A stretch of 64,000 bases of DNA from Lentzea aerocolonigenes. Its GTDB lineage: Bacteria; Actinomycetota; Actinomycetes; Mycobacteriales; Pseudonocardiaceae. Where the stretch lies: the NCBI RefSeq assembly GCF_000955955.1, contig NZ_JYJG01000069.1:20271-84270 (forward strand), in the 5' to 3' direction. Positions 16,514-23,467 of the stretch are shown here, piece by piece. Each line of letters begins with the position of its first letter. Position 1 is the first letter of the stretch. The notes beneath the pieces were generated by a model. The model had not been told where the DNA came from. It worked only from the letters and a program-made list of their open reading frames with translations, and ran no database searches. Both the position numbers and the translations under genes were made by a program.

Positions 16514-17622
16514 AGCGCCCCCTTTTCGTACCAGCCTTGCGCTCTGGTCCAGATTGGACGGACCTCGAGCCCGCTTCCGGTGCGCGTGAACCGTCCGATC
16601 TCGGCGAGGTGCCGCGCGCCGTCGTCCGCTCGTCGCATGTGCAGGACGAGTTGGACGGCCGCGGCCACCTGGCTGTGCAGGGCTTGCTGATCCAGCCCTG
16701 CGAGCGCGCCGAGTGCTTCGAGCCTGGCCGGAACCTCGGCGGGCGAGTTGGCGTGCAGCGTGCCGGCCCCGCCTTCGTGGCCGGTGTTGAGCGAACTGAG
16801 GAGTTCTTTGACCTCAGCACCTCTGACCTCACCGACGACGATCCGGTCGGGCCGCATGCGCAACGCCTCTCGTACCAGCGACCGCACGGTGATCTCGCCG
16901 GCACCTTCGACGTTGGGCGGCCGCGCGACGAGCCTCACGAACTGCGGGTGGTCCGGGTGCAGCTCGCCCGCGTCCTCCACGCACACGATGCGTTCGGTTT
17001 CCGGGACGCAACCGAGCAGCGCCGACAGCAGCGACGTCTTGCCCGACCCGGTGCCGCCGATCACCAGGAATGCCTTGCGTTCACGGACGATCGTCGTGAG
17101 CGCTTCCGCGATCTCGGCATCGAACGTGCCGAGCTCCTGGAGCACCTTCAGATCGTGCGTCGCGGGCCTCAGCACGCGGAGCGACAGGCAGGTGCTGTCC
17201 GCGATCGGTGGAAGTACCGCGTGCAGCCGGACCCCGCTGCCCGGCAACCACCCGTCGACGCACGGCGAGGCGTCGTCGAGTCGCCTGCCCGCCGCAACCG
17301 CGAGGCGTTGGGCGAGGCGGCGGACCGCGTCCTCGTCCGGGAAGGTGATGCTGGTGCGGCGCAGGCCTTCGGTGCCGTCGACCCACACCTGGTCCGGCGC
17401 GGTGACGAGGACGTCGGTGGTGCCGGGGTCGGCGAGCAGCGGGTCGAGCGGGCCGGTGCCGCTGAACTCCTGGCGGAGAACTTGGAGCGCCTCCAAGACA
17501 TCCGAGTCGGCGAGCACGCCACCCGCTTCGGAGCGGACTGCGTGGGCGACGACCGCGGCGGTCATCTCCATGTCCGCTCCGGCCAGGCGGTGGCGCACGC
17601 GGTCGATCAGGGCGGCGGTCAT
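16507..17622 (-). CDS. tadA: TadA/CpaF-type secretion ATPase
   Basis: About 371 aa hexameric ATPase that powers Flp pilus or Tad secretion. Walker A is GGTGSGKTS, the Asp box is VCVEDAGELH, Walker B region is MRPDRIVVGEVRG, and NTGHEGGAGTLHANSP is the His box. The N-terminal domain reads LEALQVLRQEFSGTGPLDPL then TDVLVTAPDQVWVDG. ATG 17622 has GGAGG 7 nt upstream and overlaps the stop of the upstream repeat protein by ATGA. That upstream protein is built from copies of this N-terminal segment. Confidence 0.94.
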   Translation of the reverse strand: MTAALIDRVRHRLAGADMEMTAAVVAHAVRSEAGGVLADSDVLEALQVLRQEFSGTGPLDPLLADPGTTDVLVTAPDQVWVDGTEGLRRTSITFPDEDAVRRLAQRLAVAAGRRLDDASPCVDGWLPGSGVRLHAVLPPIADSTCLSLRVLRPATHDLKVLQELGTFDAEIAEALTTIVRERKAFLVIGGTGSGKTSLLSALLGCVPETERIVCVEDAGELHPDHPQFVRLVARPPNVEGAGEITVRSLVREALRMRPDRIVVGEVRGAEVKELLSSLNTGHEGGAGTLHANSPAEVPARLEALGALAGLDQQALHSQVAAAVQLVLHMRRADDGARHLAEIGRFTRTGSGLEVRPIWTRAQGWYEKGALC

Positions 17623-18527
17623 GTCGCAGCCTCCAGAGGCTCCGAGCAGCGGATTGCCGTGTCGTGGAAGGTCCCGCGGCGAAGGGGCGCGGTGCTGTGG
17701 CGGCGGGCGTGGGCTGGCGCGGCGACCAGGACGTCGGCGGAGGCGGGCCCGGCGAACAACAGGTTCACGGGGCCAGGGCCGCAGGGTTTTTGGCGGAGAG
17801 CTTGGAGCGCCTCCAATTTCTGCTCGCGGGAGACGGCGGTGGCGGTCATGCCACGGCCTCCGGAAGCTGGGAGCCATGCGCCGTCGTCGTGGAAGCTGGT
17901 GCGACGCGGGATTCCGGTGGTGCGGAAGACGTGAGAGAGCGCAGCGATCGGGACATCGGTCGAATCGGCGAACAACAGGTCGACCGGACCCGAACCGCCG
18001 AGCTCTTGGCGGAGACCTTGGAGCGCCTCCAAGCTCTCCTCGCGGGAGACGGCGGTGACGGTCATGCCACGGCCTCCGGAAGCTGGGAGCCATGCGCCGT
18101 CGTCGTGGAAGCTGGTGCGACGCGGGATTCCGGTGGTGCGGAAGACGTGAGAGAGCGCAGCGATCGGGACATCGGTCGAATCGGCCAACAACAGGTCCAC
18201 CGGACTCGAACTGCCGAGCTCTTGGCGGAGACCTTGGAGCGCCTCCAAGGGCTCCTTGTGGGAGACCACGGCGGGGCGTACGCCAGTGGTGCCTTCGACC
18301 TGTCCCTGCGCGGGTGCCGTGACCAGGACGTCGGTGCAGTTGGCGACAGCGGTGAGGCGCCGGCCGTTGGCGCTTTCCACCGGGACGTGGACAGGCACCA
18401 CGGCCACGGCGCTGGCGGTGTCAGGGACGGCTGGCGCGGGGGTCGGCCGACCTGAGCTGCCGGATTTCGGGTGGAGAACTTGGAGGGGCTCCAAGTTCTT
18501 CTTGTGGGTGGCGGTGGAGGGGGTCAT
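17619..18527 (-). CDS. Repeat protein made of TadA N-terminus-like units
   Basis: About 302 aa, coupled to tadA by ATGA. Four L-E-x-L-Q units are visible: LEPLQVLHPKSG, LEALQGLRQELG (twice) and LEALQALRQKPCG, each followed in part by G-P-V-D-LL-x-AD, TDV and RRTSFHDDGAWLPASG. These match TadA residues from LEALQVLRQEFSGTGPLDPL to CVDGWLPGSG in compressed form. Two units are a 216-bp tandem repeat (17847-18062 and 18063-18278), identical over at least the first 120 bases. No ATPase motif is present. Each unit begins with a GGAGG-type site and ATG, so internal starts are possible. Function unknown; it could be an adaptor or duplicated debris kept in frame. Confidence 0.6.
   Translation of the reverse strand: MTPSTATHKKNLEPLQVLHPKSGSSGRPTPAPAVPDTASAVAVVPVHVPVESANGRRLTAVANCTDVLVTAPAQGQVEGTTGVRPAVVSHKEPLEALQGLRQELGSSSPVDLLLADSTDVPIAALSHVFRTTGIPRRTSFHDDGAWLPASGGRGMTVTAVSREESLEALQGLRQELGGSGPVDLLFADSTDVPIAALSHVFRTTGIPRRTSFHDDGAWLPASGGRGMTATAVSREQKLEALQALRQKPCGPGPVNLLFAGPASADVLVAAPAHARRHSTAPLRRGTFHDTAIRCSEPLEAAT
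17847..18278. repeat. 216-bp direct tandem repeat (two copies)
   Basis: Copy 1 at 17847-18062 and copy 2 at 18063-18278. The two are identical for at least the first 120 bases, differ at a few positions in the middle, and diverge at the last 30 bases. The period is 72 codons, so the reading frame is kept. A third, more diverged unit follows at about 17631-17846. The near identity suggests a recent duplication or gene conversion. Confidence 0.85.
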
Positions 18528-18625
18528 GTGGCGGCCTCTGGGCGTTGGGCGTGGCGGCCGTAGGTGATCTCGCGGCCCGTGAGGCGGAGCCAGGTCTCGT
18601 GGCACCAGGCCAGGAAGCGGCTCAT
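18524..18625 (-). CDS. Micro-ORF, 33 aa, in the Tad cluster
   Basis: ATG 18625 with GGAGG about 10 nt upstream; product MSRFLAWCHETWLRLTGREI then TYGRHAQRPEAAT. Its TGA overlaps the ATG of the repeat protein (ATGA) and its ATG overlaps the stop of the 35-aa ORF before it. The C-terminus EAAT is also that of the repeat protein just before tadA. No homology known to me. The coupling on both sides is the main evidence that it is translated. Confidence 0.5.
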   Translation of the reverse strand: MSRFLAWCHETWLRLTGREITYGRHAQRPEAAT

Positions 18626-18729
18626 TCCGGCGGTTCCTCCTTGAACACGAAGCGAGGCGGGAAGGGGCGGCCGTAGACGAAGAGGTTGCGCACCATCCGC
18701 CAGCAGATGCTGAAGAGAAGGCGGATCAC
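18622..18729 (-). CDS. Micro-ORF, 35 aa, amphipathic/hydrophobic
   Basis: GTG 18729 to TGA 18622. The product begins VIRLLFSICWRMVRNLFVYG and ends in FVFKEEPPE; the N-terminal 20 residues could form a short membrane-associated helix with flanking arginines. It overlaps the upstream 59-aa ORF by GTGA and the downstream 33-aa ORF by ATGA. It may exist mainly to pass ribosomes along the operon, or may be a small membrane peptide. Unknown function. Confidence 0.5.
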   Translation of the reverse strand: MIRLLFSICWRMVRNLFVYGRPFPPRFVFKEEPPE

Positions 18730-18905
18730 GGACGCGGATCCGTTGGCGCGGAGGCGGTTTCGGGCCGGCCGCACTTGTCGCAGGAGTAGCTAGGGCGCCT
18801 CTCCGGTGGTGCGGCCCGGGCAGCCGTCGAGGACTTGGCGCCGGCCCGTTCGATCGCGCGGAGGATCACTGCGCGGCGGAGGCAGTCGGTGCACGGCTGC
18901 CTCAT
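18726..18905 (-). CDS. Small two-CxxC protein, 59 aa (putative zinc ribbon)
   Basis: ATG 18905 overlaps the ssd stop by ATGA. The product begins MRQPCTDCLRRAVILRAIER and carries a second pair in SYSCDKCGRP; the two CxxC motifs, about 40 residues apart, could bind one zinc. The region between them is Ala/Arg-rich. It lies between ssd and the TadA-related genes and ends GTGA into the next ORF. I recognise no family. Confidence 0.6.
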   Translation of the reverse strand: MRQPCTDCLRRAVILRAIERAGAKSSTAARAAPPERRPSYSCDKCGRPETASAPTDPRP

Positions 18906-19936
18906 GGGCGCAGCTCCTTCAGCACCAGGCGGGCCGCGGTTGCCAGTGGGCCCTTGGGGTTGCGGGGGAAGCTGCCGCGTTCGAGCGACTCGGCCAGGCC
19001 CGGTTCTGGGCGCATCTGGGTGAGCAGGGGGACGCCGATCACGTCGGCCATCTCGGCGGCTTGGAGGTTGCCAGGGGATGGGCCGCGGACCACCAGGCGG
19101 ATGTTGCGGCCTTGAGTGAGCAGGCGGGTGGCGACTCTGCTGGCGGCTGCGGTTGCGCGGACCTCGGCCGGGACTACCAGGACTGTCAGGTCGGTGCGGT
19201 CGAGGGCGGCTGAGGCTGCGGCTGTCGGGTGGCGTGGGAGGTCGCAGACGACGGTGCAGCCCGAGCGGCGGCCTGCGTCCAGGACGGCGGCCACGGCGGC
19301 GGGTTCCGGGTCTGGGCCCGTTCGGTCGCAGGCCAGGACGCTCAGGCTGCCGGTGACGGGGAGGGCTGCGCGGAGGGCCGACATCGGGACTCGGCCGCCG
19401 CTGCAGTGGACGCCTGGCCAGCGGGCGCCCTCGTCGGACTCGGTGCCCAGGGCCAGATCTATGCCGCCGCCCAGCGGGTCGCAGTCGACGAGCATCGCCT
19501 CGCCGCCCGCCGCCACCGCTTCGCGGCCGGCCGCGATGGCGAGGATCGAGGCGCCTGAGCCTCCGCGGCCGCCTACGAAGGACACCACTCGCCCTCGGTC
19601 GGAGGGCGGGCCCTCTCCCACATCGGCGAGAGCGCTCACGAGAGAGCGGCCGTCGAGAGGTAGTTCCAGAACGCGGTCAGCGCCCAGAGCTACCGCCGGA
19701 GCCCAGGGCGGATCGCCTCCGTGGACCACCAGGACGCCTGAGCGGCGCGGGAGGTTCGCGTCCAGGCACGCGGAGACGGCCGGGGGATCCAGCAGGACGA
19801 GAGGTGCGCTGTGCCATTGCGAGCGCAGCGAGGTGACGTCGGGGGCGCAGGAGACCGAGCAGTCCGCGGCGGCGGCCATGCGGAGGACCTCGTCGAGGAG
19901 GTCCTGGTCCGTGAGCAGGGCGATGGGGTGGGTCAT
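18902..19936 (-). CDS. ssd: Septum-site-determining / CpaE-like ATPase-fold protein
   Basis: About 344 aa. A receiver-like N-terminal half (ALLTDQDLLDEVLRMAAAAD) is followed by a MinD/ParA-type domain with a degenerate Walker A, GGRGGSGAS, lacking the GKT lysine-threonine, and LVDCDPLGGG as the switch region. Orthologous in position and layout to Rv3660c (Ssd), which affects septation in mycobacteria, and to CpaE of Tad systems. ATG 19936 is chosen; an ATG/GTG farther up to 20014 has no support. Heads the leftward Tad operon. Two DnaA-box sequences lie about 55-80 bp upstream. Confidence 0.88.
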   Translation of the reverse strand: MTHPIALLTDQDLLDEVLRMAAAADCSVSCAPDVTSLRSQWHSAPLVLLDPPAVSACLDANLPRRSGVLVVHGGDPPWAPAVALGADRVLELPLDGRSLVSALADVGEGPPSDRGRVVSFVGGRGGSGASILAIAAGREAVAAGGEAMLVDCDPLGGGIDLALGTESDEGARWPGVHCSGGRVPMSALRAALPVTGSLSVLACDRTGPDPEPAAVAAVLDAGRRSGCTVVCDLPRHPTAAASAALDRTDLTVLVVPAEVRATAAASRVATRLLTQGRNIRLVVRGPSPGNLQAAEMADVIGVPLLTQMRPEPGLAESLERGSFPRNPKGPLATAARLVLKELRP

Positions 19937-19988
19937 GGGGTCCACGCTGCTGGGTCGTGATGAACGACACAACGGGCGAAGATCCAGA

Positions 19989-20014
19989 TGTGGACAAATC
20001 GCGGGTGTGGACAA
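19989..20014. promoter_or_regulatory. Two tandem DnaA-box sequences
   Basis: TGTGGACAA at 19989-19997 and again at 20006-20014, the complement of TTGTCCACA, which is the preferred DnaA box of high-GC actinobacteria. They are direct repeats with a 17-bp period inside a longer repeat (TGTGGACAA then A/G then TCGCG), 53-78 bp upstream of the ssd start. Binding is inferred. Confidence 0.6.
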
Positions 20015-20149
20015 GTCGCGATCTTGAAGCCCTGCAACAGCAGGAAGTGTCAGACCTGTGTGCGAGCCTGGAGGGTTGGGCGCAGAAACCCGGAGGAAGA
20101 AGAGCAGAGGTCCAGTCGAACCCGCGAGGAATCGGGGCCTGGATATGGG

Positions 20150-20216
20150 ACGACCCCCGCCAGGGGGGAGGGACGGGGGTCGTCAATGGTTCAGTCCCGG
20201 GGGGTCGGACTGAACC
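20150..20216. other. Two consecutive perfect hairpins
   Basis: Hairpin 1: ACGACCCCCG (20150-20159) with CGGGGGTCGT (20174-20183). Hairpin 2: GGTTCAGTCC (20188-20197) with GGACTGAACC (20207-20216). Both have 10-bp perfect stems and lie between divergent genes, where a terminator is not expected. They could insulate the two promoters, or end an unrecognised short transcript. Confidence 0.6.
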
Positions 20217-20370
20217 CGTCCGTCGAACCGGACTCTCCTACTGTATCCCCATGCGCCAGTGCCGCGCGCAACTTCGGCAACAGCTGCGGGCCAAGTTTCG
20301 GTAACCGTGTCGCACAACGGTTTCGTACACGAACGAAATGCCGCCCGAACGGCCTACTGACGAGTACACC

Positions 20371-20376
20371 TAAGCT
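20371..20376 (+). promoter_or_regulatory. -10 box, probably leaderless start
   Basis: TAAGCT lies 7 nt before the ATG of the HAD phosphatase and there is no ribosome site, as expected for a leaderless mRNA. No good -35 was seen. Confidence 0.4.
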
Positions 20377-20383
20377 GAGCTAC

Positions 20384-21178
20384 ATGAGTCGGATCGCCGC
20401 CTTCTTCGACCTCGACAAGACCGTGATCGCGAAGTCGAGCACGCTGGCGTTCAGCCGTCCCTTCTTCCAGGAGGGGCTGATCAACCGCCGCGCCGTGCTG
20501 AAGAGCGCATACGCGCAGCTCGTGTTCATGCTCGCCGGTGCGGATGCGGACCAGATGGACCGCATGCGCGCGCACATCACCGCATTGGCCGCAGGCTGGG
20601 ACGTCGAGCAGATCCGCAGCATCGTCAACGAGACGCTGCACGACATCGTCGATCCACTCGTCTACAAAGAGGCGACGCAGTTGATCGCCGATCACAAGGC
20701 GGAGGGTCACGACGTCGTCATCGTGAGTGCGTCCGGGGAAGAACTGGTCGCCCCCATTGCGCAGATGATCGGTGCGGACTACAGCGTCGGAACCAAGATG
20801 GTCGTTCACGACGGCCGCTACACCGGCGATGTCGACTTCTACTGCGCGGCCGACAACAAAGCCGTCGCGATCAAGCAGCTCGCCGCCGAGCACGGTTACG
20901 ACCTCGCCAAGAGCTACGCCTACTCGGACAGCGTCACGGACCTGCCGATGCTCGAGGTCGTCGGCCACCCGACGGTCATCAACCCGGACAGGGGCCTGCG
21001 CCGCACCGCCGTGCAGAAGGGCTGGCCGGTGCTGCAGTTCTCCGACCCGGTGAGCCTGCGCTCCCGCATCCCCACCCCGTCGGGCAAGACCGTCGCCGTC
21101 ACGGCCATCAGCCTCGGCGCGGTCGCCGCCGCCGGAGCCGCCTGGTACGGCCTGCGGCGCAAGCGCAACCGCGACTGA
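20384..21178 (+). CDS. HAD-IB family phosphatase with C-terminal membrane helix
   Basis: About 264 aa. HAD motif I is FFDLDKTVIAKSS, motif II is VIVSASGEE, motif III/IV is YAYSDSVTDLPML. Closest to SerB-like HAD-IB hydrolases (Rv3661 has the same position next to ssd), but the substrate is not known. The C-terminus has a hydrophobic helix (VAVTAISLGAVAAAGAAWYG) followed by Arg/Lys, so the enzyme is probably tethered to the membrane. Divergent from ssd. Confidence 0.88.
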   Translation: MSRIAAFFDLDKTVIAKSSTLAFSRPFFQEGLINRRAVLKSAYAQLVFMLAGADADQMDRMRAHITALAAGWDVEQIRSIVNETLHDIVDPLVYKEATQLIADHKAEGHDVVIVSASGEELVAPIAQMIGADYSVGTKMVVHDGRYTGDVDFYCAADNKAVAIKQLAAEHGYDLAKSYAYSDSVTDLPMLEVVGHPTVINPDRGLRRTAVQKGWPVLQFSDPVSLRSRIPTPSGKTVAVTAISLGAVAAAGAAWYGLRRKRNRD

Positions 21179-21616
21179 AGTCAAGCCCGAAGACCAAAGA
21201 AGAAGCTATGGAGACCGGTACTGGCGAGTAGCGGCAACGCCGTGCACACGTGGTGCCCGCGTGAGTGCACGACCACGCCCTGTCAGCGGTACCCGAACAT
21301 GTACAAAACCTCACAAACGCTGAAACCGCAGTACTTTCACTACTGAACGTGGCTTGAACGGTGCACCCGTCCGAGCCCTTGCTGTGACCGGCCCCACGCA
21401 CTTAAATGGGTGGTGCGGAACTCGGGTCGGCCAGGGGCCAGACGAAGAGAAGTCAGGATCCACCCCGGCCAAGCTCCGTGCGCGGACTTCGAGTACCCAC
21501 GCGCAGCACGCCGCGGGAGGCTTGTCGTCTAGGGCCTGCGTACCGGGACGCCGGACGCCGAGGCCAGGGTTGTACGACTAGAGTTGCACGCTTGGTAACT
21601 CGCAAGCCCGCGCTGA

Positions 21617-21648
21617 AGACGGGGCACCCTTTCGAGGGTGCCCCGTCT
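21617..21648 (+). terminator. Strong intrinsic terminator with TTCG tetraloop
   Basis: AGACGGGGCACCCT, TTCG loop, AGGGTGCCCCGTCT: a perfect 14-bp stem, followed by GCTTGTT. It lies about 440 bp after the HAD gene, so it may end an unrecognised transcript or insulate the nagZ promoter. Confidence 0.88.
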
Positions 21649-21694
21649 GCTTGTTACGGCAAGAAAACCCCCCGAAAGGCAGAATGTCCGCCCG

Positions 21695-21741
21695 TTGACC
21701 CACCACACAGCCGTGAGTAACTTGCGAAATACGCCAGTTAC
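21695..21741 (+). promoter_or_regulatory. nagZ operon promoter with overlapping palindrome
   Basis: TTGACC (21695-21700), 17-bp spacer, TAACTT (21718-21723). An inverted repeat GTAACT (21717-21722) / AGTTAC (21736-21741) overlaps the -10 box and likely start point, a position suited to a repressor. The -35/-10 pair is almost the same as that before murR. Confidence 0.6.
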
Positions 21742-21772
21742 CTGTGGGAACATCACCGGGAGGCACGGACAA

Positions 21773-23467
21773 GTGCGGAAGTTCGCCGCGTTGACGCTGG
21801 TCACAGCCATGGTCGCCCTCACGCCGGTGGCGAGAGCGGACGCCAGCGTGACCACTCTGCGCGGGATGTCGCTGGAACAGAAGGTCGGCCAGCTCTTCGT
21901 CACGTACGTCAACGGCCAGGCCGCCGACGTCCCGCACCCCAAGAACCAGACCGACTTCGGAGTGGCGACGGCCGCGGAGATGGTGCGCAAGTACCAGCCA
22001 GGCGGCGTCATCTACTTCAACAACTCGAGCCGCGACAACATCGACACCCCCAAGCAGATCGCGCAGCTCTCCAACGGCCTGCAGAAGGCCAGCCGCATCC
22101 CGTTGCTCATCTCGACCGACCAGGAGATGGGTCTCGTCACGCGCATCGGCCCGCCGGCCACCCAGCTGCCGGGCAACATGGCCCTCGGCGCGGGGAGAAG
22201 CACCGCGGACGCCGAGGAAGCCGCCAGGATCACCGCCCAGGAGCTCCGCGCCATGGGCATCAACCAGAACTTCGCCCCGGACGCCGACGTCAACTCCAAC
22301 CCGGCCAACCCGATCATCGGCGTGCGGAGCTTCAGCAGCGACCCGAAGCTCGCGGCCGACATGATGAAGGCCCAGGTCACCGGCTACGAGGGGCACCGCT
22401 GGTTCGACCAGGACTCGGTCACCTCCACGGCCAAGCACTTCCCCGGCCACGGCGACACGTCCGAGGACAGCCACACCAGCCTCCCGGTCTCGAACCGCAC
22501 CCTCGACCAGTGGCGCCAGATCGACGCGCCGCCGTTCAAGGCGGCCATCGACGCCAGGATCGACTCGATCATGACCGCGCACATCCAGGTGCCGCAGATC
22601 GATCCGTCCGGCGAACCGGCCACGCTCTCCAAGAAGGTCATCACCGGCCTGCTGCGCGAGGAGCTGAAGTACGACGGCGTCGTCATCACCGACTCCCTCG
22701 AGATGGCCGGCGTCCGCAAGCTGCACCCGAACGACGCGGAGATCCCGATCCTCGCCATCAAGGCGGGCGTCGACCAGCTGCTGATGCCGCCGAACCTCGG
22801 CCTCGCGATCGACAGCGTCGTCAAGGCCGTCCGCAGCGGCGAGATCCCGGAAAAGCGCATCGACGAGAGCGTGCTGCGCATTCTCAAGATGAAGCTCCTG
22901 CGCGGCGTCATGCTCAACACCGAGGTCGACGTGAACAAGGTCGACCAGATCGTCGGCTCCAACACGAAGAACGCCCAGCGCATCGCCGACCGCACCATCA
23001 CCGCGGTGCGCAACGACGCCCAGGCCATCCCGCTCAACGCCGCGGCTCCCCTGGTGATCGGCACCAGCGACGCCACCACGTCAGCGCTCGCGACCAGGAT
23101 CAAGGGCTCGAAGGTCGTCACGGCGACCAGCCCCACCCCAGCCCAGATCCAGCAGGCACTCGCGGCGGCAGCCAACGCGGACAAGATCGTCGTGCTGACC
23201 AACAACCTCAGCACCAGGCCCGCCCAGCTCGACCTGCTCAACCAGCTGGTCGCCACCGGCAAGCCGGTCATCGCCGCCGCCACCGGCAACCCGTACGACG
23301 TGGCGTACAGCAACGCCAAGACGTGGCTCGCCACCTACTCCACCACGACCGTCTCCATGGAGGCACTGGCCAGGATCCTGCTCGGCGAGACCAAGCCGCA
23401 GGGCAAGCTCCCGGTCGACGTGCCAGGCCCGAACCCCTACCCGTTCGGACACGGAGTGACCTGGTGA
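21773..23467 (+). CDS. nagZ: Secreted glycoside hydrolase family 3 (NagZ-type)
   Basis: About 564 aa. GTG 21773 follows GGGAGG at 9 nt and opens a Sec signal peptide (RKFAALTLVTAMVALTPVARA). The NagZ signature KHFPGHGDT with the catalytic His is followed by SHTSLP, and the nucleophile Asp lies in VVITDSLEMAGV. A second (C-terminal) GH3 domain follows. Predicted to cleave terminal GlcNAc from peptidoglycan fragments outside the membrane, as B. subtilis NagZ does. Overlaps namZ by GTGA. Confidence 0.93.
   Translation: MRKFAALTLVTAMVALTPVARADASVTTLRGMSLEQKVGQLFVTYVNGQAADVPHPKNQTDFGVATAAEMVRKYQPGGVIYFNNSSRDNIDTPKQIAQLSNGLQKASRIPLLISTDQEMGLVTRIGPPATQLPGNMALGAGRSTADAEEAARITAQELRAMGINQNFAPDADVNSNPANPIIGVRSFSSDPKLAADMMKAQVTGYEGHRWFDQDSVTSTAKHFPGHGDTSEDSHTSLPVSNRTLDQWRQIDAPPFKAAIDARIDSIMTAHIQVPQIDPSGEPATLSKKVITGLLREELKYDGVVITDSLEMAGVRKLHPNDAEIPILAIKAGVDQLLMPPNLGLAIDSVVKAVRSGEIPEKRIDESVLRILKMKLLRGVMLNTEVDVNKVDQIVGSNTKNAQRIADRTITAVRNDAQAIPLNAAAPLVIGTSDATTSALATRIKGSKVVTATSPTPAQIQQALAAAANADKIVVLTNNLSTRPAQLDLLNQLVATGKPVIAAATGNPYDVAYSNAKTWLATYSTTTVSMEALARILLGETKPQGKLPVDVPGPNPYPFGHGVTW

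Larger units (their letters stand above)
19937..20383. other. Divergent intergenic region between ssd and HAD phosphatase
   Basis: About 450 bp between divergent genes. It holds two tandem DnaA-box sequences, two back-to-back hairpins and the promoter of the rightward gene (listed separately). A rightward frame starting near 19960 was considered but has no homology and crosses both hairpins. Confidence 0.7.
21179..21772. other. Intergenic region before nagZ
   Basis: About 590 bp. The first 150 bp is AT-richer than the genes. A TTAAAT near 21401 and a TAGAGT near 21580 could be -10 boxes. A strong terminator at 21617-21648 is followed by the nagZ promoter. The stretch 21420-21616 before the terminator could hold a short RNA, but I could not match it to tmRNA, SRP RNA, RNase P RNA or a known riboswitch. 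Confidence 0.5.

Noticed and set aside
17847..18278. Repeat array as CRISPR or satellite
   Set aside because: The period is 216 bp, in frame and coding, with no short repeat-spacer structure.
19960..20304. Rightward frame in the ssd upstream region
   Set aside because: No homology, crosses two perfect hairpins and covers the DnaA boxes.
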